The notes: a model not told the origin generated them from the letters alone. Positions 31,719-40,332 are shown, numbered from the stretch's first letter. The stretch is DNA of 60,337 nt from UBA11891 sp003533785 (GCA_949511625.1 CATFEX010000031.1:1-60337); one strand, 5' to 3'. A program made the numbers and translations.

Positions 31719-33016
31719 TATTGAGCCAGCGCTGTTTTGTAGGTTGTCAAACAGCGTTCTCTGGCAGTTTTATGTTCTACAATGGGCTGGGGGTATGTCA
31801 ACTCTTGATAGTCAGGAACCCATTTTTGAATATATCTTTGTTCTTTATCGAATTTTTTAATCTGCTCGGAAGGGTTGAAAATTCGAAAATAAGGCGCTGC
31901 ATCTACCCCAGATCCAGCCACCCACTGCCAATTTCCCACATTGCTCGCCATTTCATAATCCAGTAGCTTTTCTGCAAAATAGGCTTCTCCCCATCGCCAA
32001 TCGATGAGCAAATGCTTGCAAAGGAAACTCCCGACTAACATCCGAACTCGATTGTGCATAAACCCTGTAGCATTCAATTGTCGCATGCCAGCATCTACTA
32101 AGGGATACCCTGTTTTTCCTTGGCACCAATATTCAAATTCTTCTTCGTTGTTGCGCCATGGAATACGGTCATACTGTGGTTTGAAACTCTTGTTTCGGGT
32201 GTGGGGGAAATGCCAAAGGATTTGCATGAAAAACTCACGCCAGATTAACTCTTTAAGAAAGGTTTTGTTGGATCGGCTTGCGGCTTGGTGAATCAAGGTG
32301 CGGATACTTACTGTACCAAATCTCAGTTGAGGCCCAAGTCGTGACGTTTGGTCGAGCGATGGAAAATTACGCGTGGCCTCGTAAGCATCGATAAGTTCAT
32401 TCGAAAATTGATATTCTGGTTGGCGGTGTCCGCTAGGCATGAACCCCAGAGCCTCCAAACTGTGCATTTCGGGTTCACCAGCAACCAATCTGTCTAATAG
32501 ATTTTGGGAGGGTACTTCGATAAGGCCTTCAGCTTCAAAACGAGCCAGCCATTTTCTGGAATAGGGAGTATAAACAACGTAGGGTTTCCCATCGTCCTTA
32601 ACAACTTCATCTTCATGAAAAATTACTTGATCTTTGAACGAGTGAAATGGAATGGCCTGTTGCTCAAGTAGTTTTTCAATTTCGGCATCTCGTTCACGAC
32701 CGTAGGGTTCGTAGTCTCTATTGACATAAACACCTGAGATCTCGTGTTCTTCCAGGAGTTGTGAAAAAATAGCCTTGGGCGTCCCGTGATACGTTCTCAC
32801 AGTACATCTGTTCCTCTTCATAGCATCGTTAACACGACCCAAGGCATGTATAATTAGTTCCAATCGACGATCTGTCTTGGGCAGCTTTCCCAAGATGTTG
32901 GTATCGAATATAAATAGGGGCAAGACGGGTATTCCACTTTGGAGTGCATTGTACAGGCCTGTATTGTCTTTGACTCTCAAGTCTCTCCTGAACCAAAACA
33001 AGCTGACCTTTGTCAT
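31718..33016 (-). CDS. Deoxyribodipyrimidine photolyase (class I CPD type)
   Basis: A 432-aa light-driven DNA repair enzyme splitting cyclobutane pyrimidine dimers. SLFWFRRDLRVKDNTGLYNAL starts the antenna domain; TFLKELIWREFFMQILWHFP carries the lesion-contact Glu and Trp; GYPLVDAGMRQLNATGFMHNRVRM and DYEMASNVGNWQWVAGSG retain the flavin-contacting Asn and both Trp residues equivalent to W382 and W384 of E. coli. The C-terminal YFRIFNPSEQIKKFDKEQRYI is canonical. It follows the SDR gene by four bases. Confidence 0.92.
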   Translation of the reverse strand: MTKVSLFWFRRDLRVKDNTGLYNALQSGIPVLPLFIFDTNILGKLPKTDRRLELIIHALGRVNDAMKRNRCTVRTYHGTPKAIFSQLLEEHEISGVYVNRDYEPYGRERDAEIEKLLEQQAIPFHSFKDQVIFHEDEVVKDDGKPYVVYTPYSRKWLARFEAEGLIEVPSQNLLDRLVAGEPEMHSLEALGFMPSGHRQPEYQFSNELIDAYEATRNFPSLDQTSRLGPQLRFGTVSIRTLIHQAASRSNKTFLKELIWREFFMQILWHFPHTRNKSFKPQYDRIPWRNNEEEFEYWCQGKTGYPLVDAGMRQLNATGFMHNRVRMLVGSFLCKHLLIDWRWGEAYFAEKLLDYEMASNVGNWQWVAGSGVDAAPYFRIFNPSEQIKKFDKEQRYIQKWVPDYQELTYPQPIVEHKTARERCLTTYKTALAQ

Positions 33017-33020
33017 CCAT

Positions 33021-33716
33021 TTACGTTTTTAATGTCCCTATGCCGCCGTCTATTTGTATAATTTGTCCCGTCATCCATCCGCTTTTCTCACTGAGTAAAT
33101 AAGCAGTGGCTTCCGCTATCTCTTTCGCTGTCCCAACTCGCTGAAGGGGATGGCGCTCTCCCGCTTTTTCCATTTTAGCCTCGTTATTTAAAAACTTATC
33201 GGCCAATGGTGTATTGACCAAGGAAGGGGCAATGCAATTGACACGAATTTTGGGTGCCCATTCGGCTGCCAAAGAACGGGTAAGTCCTTCTAATGCTCCT
33301 TTGGCAGCAGCAACCGATGCGTGAAAAGGCATTCCAGTTTGTACCGCTACTGTACTGTAAAACACCACCGAAGCATGGGTAGTGGCCTGCAGGTTTTTTC
33401 CCAAGGCCTGGAGGCTTTTAATCGCCCCCATAACATTCAAATCAAAATCTGCTTGAAATGTTTCTGGTTTCAAACCCTTGAAGGGTCGAAGATTGATGCT
33501 CCCCGGGCAATACACAAAACCATGCAATTCAGGCAGTAAAGAAACATCTAATTCTTGTGACATAACATCATAGGGAATATGGGTGCAATTCTTTCCCACC
33601 AAAGATTCCGAAGTTCGGCTGGCTACAAATACGTTGTGATCCTCAGCTAATTGCTCTACTAAGGCAAGGCCAATGCCCGAACTCCCTCCTACAATGAGTA
33701 TGTTTTTCATAATCAA
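33021..33716 (-). CDS. SDR-family protein lacking the catalytic tyrosine
   Basis: A 231-aa Rossmann-fold protein of the short-chain dehydrogenase/reductase family. The nucleotide-binding GGSSGIG (10-16), the catalytic-position Ser121 (FYSTVAV), Lys139 and the C-terminal MTGQIIQIDGGIG are kept. In the Y-x3-K active-site motif, however, the segment reads ASVAAAKGAL, with Val135 in place of Tyr. It may be an inactive or binding-only SDR. It overlaps SRPBCC by four bases and leads directly into the photolyase genes, a companionship I recall from other Bacteroidota but could not check. Confidence 0.83.
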   Translation of the reverse strand: MIMKNILIVGGSSGIGLALVEQLAEDHNVFVASRTSESLVGKNCTHIPYDVMSQELDVSLLPELHGFVYCPGSINLRPFKGLKPETFQADFDLNVMGAIKSLQALGKNLQATTHASVVFYSTVAVQTGMPFHASVAAAKGALEGLTRSLAAEWAPKIRVNCIAPSLVNTPLADKFLNNEAKMEKAGERHPLQRVGTAKEIAEATAYLLSEKSGWMTGQIIQIDGGIGTLKT

Positions 33717-34180
33717 TCTTTAAATTCTCCGAACAACTCGATGAGTTTTAGATATCGGTAATTAAATATTTCCTTCAACTTGGGCTTCACTAAAATGGGG
33801 TGCGCTATGCGCCCCAATACCCCCAAAGGAAGTTTGTAATCTACAATGTCTTCCATCGCAACGCCACCAGGAATGGCTTTGATAAAATGTTTGTGATGCC
33901 ACAGGCTATAGGGTCCAAACCGCTGTTCATCTACAAAGAATTCTTTGTCCTTGACGTGGGTGATTTCAGTTACCCACTGGGTCGGTATGCCTCCGATAGG
34001 AGTCACCCTATACTGGATAATCTGACCAGCAAACATTGTACGATCTGCACCACTTATAATGTCAAAGCCCATATAATCTGGAGTGATGGTTTTTAGATTT
34101 TTTGGATTGCTAAGAAAATCCCAAGCCACATCAATGTTAATGGGTAAGTTTTGATGGGTATGTAATCGATAGATTTTCAT
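33713..34180 (-). CDS. SRPBCC-family protein
   Basis: A 155-aa START-like/coenzyme Q-binding-fold protein. YRLHTHQNLPINIDVAWDFLSNPKNLKTITP, PTQWVTEITHVKDKEFFVDEQRFGPYSLWHHKH and MEDIVDYKLPLG are typical of the SRPBCC group sometimes labelled cell division inhibitor (SulA), a label without good support. It is the first gene of the photolyase operon, starting about ten bases after the predicted transcription start, and overlaps the SDR gene by four bases. Confidence 0.8.
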   Translation of the reverse strand: MKIYRLHTHQNLPINIDVAWDFLSNPKNLKTITPDYMGFDIISGADRTMFAGQIIQYRVTPIGGIPTQWVTEITHVKDKEFFVDEQRFGPYSLWHHKHFIKAIPGGVAMEDIVDYKLPLGVLGRIAHPILVKPKLKEIFNYRYLKLIELFGEFKD

Positions 34181-34195
34181 ACAAGCAATTTTAAG

Positions 34196-34238
34196 TAAAG
34201 ATACAAAATGTTTAACGATATAAAGATTTTATTAAACA
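34196..34238 (-). promoter_or_regulatory. Promoter and inverted-repeat operator of the photolyase operon
   Basis: On the minus strand TATCTTTA (34203-34196), a near match to TAnnTTTG, lies 15 bases before the SRPBCC ATG. Directly upstream, TGTTTAA and TTAAACA (34238-34232 and 34215-34209) form a perfect 7-bp inverted repeat with 16 bases between the arms. No good -33 TTG is present, as expected of promoters that depend on an activator or alternative sigma factor. The regulator is not in this window. Confidence 0.4.
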
Positions 34239-34287
34239 AAGTTTTTCACTTTCTCAAGTGAACAAGAAAAAAAGCAGAACAAGGCAT

Positions 34288-34319
34288 TTGAACCAAACGA
34301 GTGGAAAGCTGTATTTTTA
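34288..34319 (+). promoter_or_regulatory. Promoter of the DUF2911 gene
   Basis: TTG (34288-34290), 21 bases, then TATTTTTA (34312-34319), a near match to TAnnTTTG. The ATG follows at 34334. Confidence 0.5.
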
Positions 34320-34333
34320 CAAAAATCAATACC

Positions 34334-35170
34334 ATGAAAAAATTTATTTACAGTGCTTGTTTGTGTGTTTGTATCTCGATGAACGCACAGCTCCAAACTC
34401 CTGAATCCAGCCCAGCAGCTACCTTGATGCAGACTGTCGGTTTAACAGACTTTACTGTAAAGTTTTCACGACCTTCAGCCCGAGGGAGGAAGGTCATTGG
34501 GAATCTTGTTTCCTTTGATCACAAATGGCGAACTGGAGCCAATGACAATACAACCATCCAGTTTACGGATTCTGTGAAAATTGAAGGGCAGCCCCTCGCT
34601 GCGGGAACTTATGCCGTCTTTACTCAGCCCGGTGAGCAGGAATGGGAGATATATTTCTATACTGATACTGACAATTCAAGGGTTCCCAAAAAATGGGAAC
34701 TAGACAAAGTTGCAGCAACCGTGAAGGTGACACCCAAACCCACTGGAAAACTGGAAACATTTTCTATATGGTTTTCCGATCTCACTTATAACGATGCGCA
34801 TTTGAATTTGGCTTGGGAGAACACCAAGATATCAATGAAGGTTGAGGTGCCCACCGATGCAAAAACCATGGCAAGTATCAAACAAGTAATGAATAACGAT
34901 CCTAAGGAGCGCGACTATTATGAAGCTGCGGTCTACTACCTACAAACGGGCCGTGACTTGAAGCAAGCCAAAGAATGGGTTAATAAGGCGGTATCGATGA
35001 ATGACAACACCTATTGGTATTTTCGGCAACAAGCCTTGATTCTAGCCGGACTCAATGAGATGGAGGCCGCAATAGAAGCTGCTAAAAAATCACTGGTACG
35101 CGCCGAGAAAGCGGGAAATTTGGACTATGTCAAACTCAATACCGACTCCATCGCCGATTGGTCAAAATAA
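34334..35170 (+). CDS. DUF2911 domain protein with TPR-like tail
   Basis: A 278-aa exported protein (signal peptide MKKFIYSACLCVCISMNAQ). Residues about 20-175 match DUF2911: SPAATLMQTVGLTDFTVKFSRPSARGRKV, WRTGANDNTTIQF and AGTYAVFTQPG. The C-terminal 90 residues are helical with TPR-like character (YYEAAVYYLQTGRDLKQAKEWV, YWYFRQQALILAGLNEMEAA). DUF2911 is frequent in Bacteroidota and of unknown function. It has its own promoter and terminator. The upstream in-frame start at 34301 precedes the promoter's likely start point and is rejected. Confidence 0.82.
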   Translation: MKKFIYSACLCVCISMNAQLQTPESSPAATLMQTVGLTDFTVKFSRPSARGRKVIGNLVSFDHKWRTGANDNTTIQFTDSVKIEGQPLAAGTYAVFTQPGEQEWEIYFYTDTDNSRVPKKWELDKVAATVKVTPKPTGKLETFSIWFSDLTYNDAHLNLAWENTKISMKVEVPTDAKTMASIKQVMNNDPKERDYYEAAVYYLQTGRDLKQAKEWVNKAVSMNDNTYWYFRQQALILAGLNEMEAAIEAAKKSLVRAEKAGNLDYVKLNTDSIADWSK

Positions 35171-35192
35171 ATTAATTGATTTCCTACACTTT

Positions 35193-35222
35193 AAAACCCT
35201 TACCGTTTGGTGGGGGTTTTTT
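35193..35222 (+). terminator. Terminator of the DUF2911 gene
   Basis: AAAACCCTTACC (35193-35204) pairs with GGTGGGGGTTTT (35209-35220, two G-U pairs) around a GTTT loop and runs into TTTTTT. The last codons of the convergent symporter gene overlap the hairpin. Confidence 0.75.
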
Positions 35223-36870
35223 GTACCAATTGAATAAGGAATGCCAGCCCAATTGTTAACAGGGCACCAATTGCGTTGAGCCAGAGGTAACCAAACCAGT
35301 TTTGGGAATAGATATACAATATGCTGATTTCTGACAGGATAGCACCCCAAAACACCGCTTTCCCTTGAATGGATTTAAAAAAGAAAGCCACTAGGAAAAT
35401 TCCTAAGATGGTTCCATAGAAAACGGAACCGATGATATTGACCAATTGAATTAGGTTTTCGAATAGGTTTCCAACAGAGGCAAATACAATCGCCAACAAT
35501 CCCCACAAGAGGGTAAATCCTTTAGCAGCCTGAACATAGTGGGTTTCAGTCCTACCCGGACGATTGCGCTGATAGAGATCTACGAGTGTAGTGGCAGAAA
35601 GAGCATTCAATTCCGAAGCGGTGGAGCTCATAGCAGCAGAGAATATCATAGCCAACAACAATCCGATAATTCCCACAGGCAGGTGATCCAGAATAAAGGT
35701 GATAAACACAAAATCTTTATCGTTGACGGTCAGCCCTGCATCTGCTTTGAGAAGCAGTTCTTTAGCTGTATCCCTTTGGGTGCGATTTTCTTGACTGTAT
35801 TTTTTATAGGTATTCTGCGTAGTTGTATTAGAGGTAAAATCTTCAGTCAATAACAAAGCGGTAATAGCTTCTTGTGTTTGCTTATTTTTTTCTTGAAGTT
35901 GGGCAAAGGGTTCCGCTTGATCAGTTCCCCTGAGGCGTTGTTCAGTTTGGGGATTGAAATGAAGAGGCGCTGGTTGAAATTGGTAGAATACAAAGACCAT
36001 TACCCCGACTAAAAGAATAAAAAATTGGAGGGGAACTTTGAGGAACCCGTTCATCAAAAGCCCCATTTGACTTTCCTTAAGAGATTTTCCAGAAAGGTAG
36101 CGTTGTACTTGGGATTGGTCAGTGCCAAAGTAGGATAGGGCAAGAAATAGTCCGCCGGTGATGCCGCTCCAGAAAGTATAGCGACTGTTGGTATCAAAGC
36201 TAAAATCCAGTACGTTTAGTTTGCCACTAGCCCCAGCAATTTTTAGGGCTTTGGTAAAACTGATACTTTCTGGGAAAGCAGATAAGATGCTAAAAAAAGC
36301 CACAAAAAGGCCTAAAAAAATCACCGTCATTTGCTGCTTTTGAGTCACATTCACCGCTTGTGTGCCACCAATCACTGTGTAGAGAATCACTAATAAACCA
36401 ATCCCTATAACTAAGCCCCGTAGGGGCCAACCCAAAATAACACTTAAAATGATGGCTGGGGCATAGATGGTAATCCCTGCCGCCAACCCGCGCTGTATTA
36501 AGAAAAGAAGGGCAGTAAGCGTACGCGTTTGCCAATTGAACCGCTCTTCCAAAAATTCATAGGCGGTATACACATTGAGTTTGTGATATATAGGTAAGAA
36601 AAAAAGACAGATGATAATGACCGCAAAGGGCAGGCCAAAATAAAATTGAACAAAACCCATCCCATCGTGAAAGGCTTGTCCGGGTGTGGAAAGAAAGGTA
36701 ATGGCACTGGCTTGAGTAGCCATAACCGAAAGACCTACGGTCCACCACCGGCTTTGATTGCCCCCCCGCAAATAACTTTTAATATTTTCATGTCTTCGAT
36801 TTTTCCATATCCCGTAGCCAACGATCCCTAGGAGTGTTGTTATTAAAATAAAACCATCGAGTGTACTCAT
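35200..36870 (-). CDS. Sodium:solute symporter (SSS family)
   Basis: A 556-aa inner-membrane symporter with about 13 helices: SYLRGGNQSRWWTVGLSVMATQASAITFLSTPGQAF, YEFLEERFNWQTRTLTALLF and SALTATTLVDLYQR-like (NALSATTLVDLYQR) are SSS hallmarks. A hydrophilic insert of about 90 residues (roughly 315-405) interrupts the helices in the second half. The ATG at 36870 is chosen: it overlaps the stop of a 29-aa membrane microprotein by four bases. A TTG at 36909 would lie inside that microprotein gene. Coupling with the PIG-L deacetylase suggests uptake of a sugar or amino-sugar compound, but this is inference. Confidence 0.86.
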   Translation of the reverse strand: MSTLDGFILITTLLGIVGYGIWKNRRHENIKSYLRGGNQSRWWTVGLSVMATQASAITFLSTPGQAFHDGMGFVQFYFGLPFAVIIICLFFLPIYHKLNVYTAYEFLEERFNWQTRTLTALLFLIQRGLAAGITIYAPAIILSVILGWPLRGLVIGIGLLVILYTVIGGTQAVNVTQKQQMTVIFLGLFVAFFSILSAFPESISFTKALKIAGASGKLNVLDFSFDTNSRYTFWSGITGGLFLALSYFGTDQSQVQRYLSGKSLKESQMGLLMNGFLKVPLQFFILLVGVMVFVFYQFQPAPLHFNPQTEQRLRGTDQAEPFAQLQEKNKQTQEAITALLLTEDFTSNTTTQNTYKKYSQENRTQRDTAKELLLKADAGLTVNDKDFVFITFILDHLPVGIIGLLLAMIFSAAMSSTASELNALSATTLVDLYQRNRPGRTETHYVQAAKGFTLLWGLLAIVFASVGNLFENLIQLVNIIGSVFYGTILGIFLVAFFFKSIQGKAVFWGAILSEISILYIYSQNWFGYLWLNAIGALLTIGLAFLIQLVQKTPTKR

Positions 36871-36956
36871 AGACCAAATTGATTCATAAACCAACCCATT
36901 CCCGCCCAATAGAGTAGGTTGATTAGAATTACATAATAATAGATGCGTTTGTTCAT
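36867..36956 (-). CDS. 29-aa single-helix membrane microprotein, possible symporter accessory subunit
   Basis: Read from the ATG at 36956 to the TGA at 36867-36869, the product begins MNKRIYYYVILINLLYWAGM and ends GWFMNQFGL: a positive N-terminus, then one hydrophobic helix with Trp and Gly. It starts two bases after the PIG-L stop and its TGA overlaps the symporter ATG (ATGA), so it is packed between two expressed genes with no spare sequence. Small partner proteins encoded next to SSS symporters are known (for example YjcH with ActP, YhdT with PanF), and this could be a shorter analogue. Conservation was not checked. Confidence 0.7.
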   Translation of the reverse strand: MNKRIYYYVILINLLYWAGMGWFMNQFGL

Positions 36957-36958
36957 GG

Positions 36959-39403
36959 TTAGAGGTGGATAAGATTTATGAGCAGCCGATAGGCTCCTGG
37001 AACTCCAGCAGGGAGTTCACGGAAAAAGCTTAATCCAGTATAGACCACTGTCCCTTTTCCATAAGAAGCAATAAGCAGACTTCCCTTTTTTTCTGTTTCA
37101 AAAGGATCGTTCATGCCTAGCAGGGGTGTATAACGTGAATCCCATTTGTCGGCAAAATAGAGCCCGCGTTCTTGAACCCAACCCTCAAAATCAGCCGCGG
37201 TTATTTTGTGAGGATGGTTAAAAACAGGATGTTTCGGTTCTAATATTTTAACGGGGCTGCGTTCATTGGTAACCCGATCTCGTGAGAGATTAATGGAATA
37301 GGGAAGGATTTTTTTGGTTTTCAATCCTCGATTGGTATTGTATTGAACAACAAGCGTTCCGCCTTGATGGGCAAAGTCAAAAAGGAGCTCATTTTTGTAT
37401 ACCAAAGATTCCAACACATTAAAGGCCCGAATCCCAACAAATATCGTGTCAAATGACTGAAGTTTATCGGGAGTCATAGTATCCAGATCAATTAATTCTA
37501 CCGCCAACCCAAGAATCCTAAGGCTTTCTGGGACCAAATCACCCGCTCCCATGAGATAGCCTACTTTTTTTTGAGTAAGGTTAAGTTGGAAAGGGACCAA
37601 TTGGGTATTACTGGGTTGCGCAACATATTGCTTCGGGATATGTGCGTAGTTGATTTGTTCTACGGCATACACGGGATCCACTTTTTCATTGTTCTGGAAG
37701 ACTAAGGGGAATAGCAGTTCCTTTTTGGCTTTTGGAGTGGGTCGGATCGCAAAGGAAAGAAGTTTAGAGCTACCCCGTTGTTCTAAATTGATCGTTTTTT
37801 GGGAGGTTGTGCTGGTCCAACCCGTTGGAATTTGAAGGTTAACTTGACCAGAAAAACTCTTGCCGTAATTGGTGATTTCTACCAGTACGTCTTGTTCTTT
37901 TTGATTGGGGAATAATTGCACTTTCTTTTTAAAGGCAACACCCACTTGGGGCAACAGATGAAAAGGAGTAACTACCTCTCCCCGAACCGGATCCGTAACT
38001 CGATATTGAATAGGAATACCATAGACAATTGAAGTTCCATTGATTGCCACCTGAACGGGGAGTTGGAGGGCCGGTGTTTCCGGTTTTCCTCGCCAATTCT
38101 CGTTGTTGATGGTATAGGTTCCTTGACTTCCTTTTTCAGTGAGCCAATAGGGCGTGGTGAGGGTAGGGCTCAATTTTTTTGAAAGGGATTGGCGATAGGC
38201 TTCATTCTTGATCAACCGATGATTTACTTTTTCATCACCAACACTTACGATTTCAATACGATATGCAGATTGTTGCACTGCGTTAAAAAAAATCTCGATT
38301 TGCTCTCCTTGGGTAGCGTAGGGCAGGGAAGCATTCAACTGAAGGGTTAAGCCTACACAATCTTTAATCAATTGTTCTACGGCTAATTTTTTTCGGATTT
38401 TCCAGACCGATGTTTTCAGTACACTGATCGCGTCATGAATGGCCACGAGTGCCTCAATACTTTTTGAGGGATTGGTAAAGTCAAAGTCATCCAAAGCACG
38501 CGTTACCAAATCGCCTATTTTATCTCCTCCATTCACCCGATTCCACGAAGTATTGATTCCCTCGAACGGGTCGTTCCCTTTGGGTTGGTCTCCATTGATC
38601 AACTCAATATACTCTTTACGGCTACCCAATTGAGGAGCGGCTCCAAACCCTTGCGATTTGTGAGAACTTCGACTTGCCGCAGCAATGGAATTATTGGAAC
38701 GGCCTGTAATCGGGCTGTGGGTGCCTATTTCGAGGGTAAGAAAAGTTGATTTGTCAATTTGATTGAAGCGTTCTCTACTACCATATCGCCACCAAGAAGT
38801 GTTGTAGAATTGACGACGGGCTTGCCAAATTCCTAGCGTCTTCAGCTGATCAGGATAGCTATTAGGATTAATGGATAATTCAAAAGCTTCGAAACCCAAT
38901 TGTGCCGACGAAGTATGATGGCCATGGGTAGTGCCTGGTGTTCTGTGGTCGAATCGATGAATGATAAGGTCTGGCTGAAAAGCTCGAATCTGAGCAATCA
39001 CCTCGCCTAAAAGTTGTTTATAATTCCAAATTTGGAAGGTCTCTTCTGGGTGTTTGGAGTAGCCAAAATCTATAGCAGAGCTAAAAAATTGTTGCCCTCC
39101 GTCAATTTTTCGAGCTGCAAGCAATTCATTGGTTCGTATGACACCTAGTAGTTCGCCCAGTTCGGTTCCGATTCGATTTTGACCGCCATCACCACGAGTG
39201 AGAGAGAGGTAGGCAGTTTCTGCATGAACTTGGTTGGCAAAATATGAAATTAATGCGGTGTTCTCATCATCAGGATGGGCGGCTAAATAAAGTACGGATC
39301 CTAAAAAATTTAATTTTTTCAGATCCTCATATATTTTAACAGCTGATTGGGCCTTTACCTCAACCAGGCTGAGAAATATTCCAAGGAGAATAGCTACTCT
39401 CAT
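36959..39403 (-). CDS. PIG-L family deacetylase, multidomain, exported
   Basis: An 814-aa protein with a signal peptide (about 1-19) and an N-terminal PIG-L/LmbE zinc deacetylase domain: SVLYLAAHPDDENTALISYF (metal ligands His43, Asp46), SLTRGDGGQNRIG and the second His cluster THGHHTSSAQ near 155. The remaining 550 residues are unassigned; a middle beta-rich region (VLVEITNYGKSFSGQVNLQIP) resembles Ig-like modules, and the end (GDLVPESLRILGLAVELIDL to GKGTVVYTGLSFFRELPAG) resembles ThuA/glutamine amidotransferase-like folds. Substrates of such proteins are usually N-acetylated sugars. It is coupled to the lipoprotein gene upstream and the microprotein/symporter downstream. Confidence 0.83.
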   Translation of the reverse strand: MRVAILLGIFLSLVEVKAQSAVKIYEDLKKLNFLGSVLYLAAHPDDENTALISYFANQVHAETAYLSLTRGDGGQNRIGTELGELLGVIRTNELLAARKIDGGQQFFSSAIDFGYSKHPEETFQIWNYKQLLGEVIAQIRAFQPDLIIHRFDHRTPGTTHGHHTSSAQLGFEAFELSINPNSYPDQLKTLGIWQARRQFYNTSWWRYGSRERFNQIDKSTFLTLEIGTHSPITGRSNNSIAAASRSSHKSQGFGAAPQLGSRKEYIELINGDQPKGNDPFEGINTSWNRVNGGDKIGDLVTRALDDFDFTNPSKSIEALVAIHDAISVLKTSVWKIRKKLAVEQLIKDCVGLTLQLNASLPYATQGEQIEIFFNAVQQSAYRIEIVSVGDEKVNHRLIKNEAYRQSLSKKLSPTLTTPYWLTEKGSQGTYTINNENWRGKPETPALQLPVQVAINGTSIVYGIPIQYRVTDPVRGEVVTPFHLLPQVGVAFKKKVQLFPNQKEQDVLVEITNYGKSFSGQVNLQIPTGWTSTTSQKTINLEQRGSSKLLSFAIRPTPKAKKELLFPLVFQNNEKVDPVYAVEQINYAHIPKQYVAQPSNTQLVPFQLNLTQKKVGYLMGAGDLVPESLRILGLAVELIDLDTMTPDKLQSFDTIFVGIRAFNVLESLVYKNELLFDFAHQGGTLVVQYNTNRGLKTKKILPYSINLSRDRVTNERSPVKILEPKHPVFNHPHKITAADFEGWVQERGLYFADKWDSRYTPLLGMNDPFETEKKGSLLIASYGKGTVVYTGLSFFRELPAGVPGAYRLLINLIHL

Positions 39404-40332
39404 GGGTGGGTAACCAATTTTAGGGAATCTCTGTATCGTTCATCTCCAGGCGTATTGAGCTGCCAGTAGGGCAGCTTTTGAGTCTTCATCCGAGTGGCGA
39501 TACTGGTATAGACTTCCCCTTTTTCTGATCGATCGACCCAACCTTCAATTCGATGAGGATGTTGTGTTTGAAAATGGATACTCAGTGTTCGGCCGAGGCT
39601 TTCAAAGTCAATTTCATAGGTGGAAACTTCGCCTTCATTTCGAAGTTGAGCCGTTACAGGTACTGTTTTGAGTGGCCAATGATTCAATCGGATTAGTTCC
39701 AGACTTGGGAGTAGGGCAAAAGTACCTAAAGGTAACTTATCTGGATTCAAGCGGACGCGATTCCACAGTTCGTCTTCTGTCATTGTATTTTTTGACAAGC
39801 CTATCTTCTGATCGGCTTCCCCTTCAAAATAAGAATGGCTTTGAATGTTAATTTGACCGCGTTGATTCAATTGCAAATAGCTATGCCCACACCACTCCTG
39901 AAGGGAGGCTGAAACTTTTGCTAGAAAGGGCTCCCATTCGATATAAGTAAAGCTACTTGTCATAACAGAATAGGGATAAATACCAGTCAAAAATTTTTTT
40001 TGACGGTTGAGTTTTAATACGGGTTTTACTTTTTTTGTTTTTTGATCGGCTTTCACCTGAGTGTTGGGGTAGAAATCTTCTGTCACATAAATTAACACGG
40101 CTTGTCCTTCCCGCAAAGCTCCATAACGCGATTGTTTTAATTGATAAGAAGAAATTTCGGCATTCCCGTCAAACCAATAATCTTTAAAAGACTGAGAAGG
40201 AATGGAATCGCTTTTAGTTAGAGCACCCTCTGTTGGTGTACAGCCTTTTTGACCCAAGGCGAATACGAGAATAATAAGTAGATAAAATTGTTTCATGATT
40301 GAAAGAAAGATACTTTTTTCCATGGCTTTCAT
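39400..40332 (-). CDS. Exported lipoprotein-like protein downstream of Maf
   Basis: A 310-aa protein. The frame starts at the ATG at 40332, overlapping the maf stop by four bases, but the signal sequence QFYLLIILVFALGQKGC, with a candidate lipidation Cys, fits better with the ATG at 40296. The rest contains SRYGALREGQAVLIYVTEDF, FTYIEWEPFLAKVSASLQEWCGHSYLQLN and HPHRIEGW. I recognise it as a Bacteroidota family frequently mislabelled septum formation inhibitor Maf because it neighbours maf; it has no Maf motifs. Function unknown. It overlaps the PIG-L gene by four bases. Confidence 0.7.
   Translation of the reverse strand: MKAMEKSIFLSIMKQFYLLIILVFALGQKGCTPTEGALTKSDSIPSQSFKDYWFDGNAEISSYQLKQSRYGALREGQAVLIYVTEDFYPNTQVKADQKTKKVKPVLKLNRQKKFLTGIYPYSVMTSSFTYIEWEPFLAKVSASLQEWCGHSYLQLNQRGQINIQSHSYFEGEADQKIGLSKNTMTEDELWNRVRLNPDKLPLGTFALLPSLELIRLNHWPLKTVPVTAQLRNEGEVSTYEIDFESLGRTLSIHFQTQHPHRIEGWVDRSEKGEVYTSIATRMKTQKLPYWQLNTPGDERYRDSLKLVTHP

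Noticed and set aside
39400..40332. Second Maf protein
   Set aside because: Despite frequent labelling as Maf, it has none of the Maf motifs and has a lipoprotein-like signal; the true Maf is the neighbouring gene.
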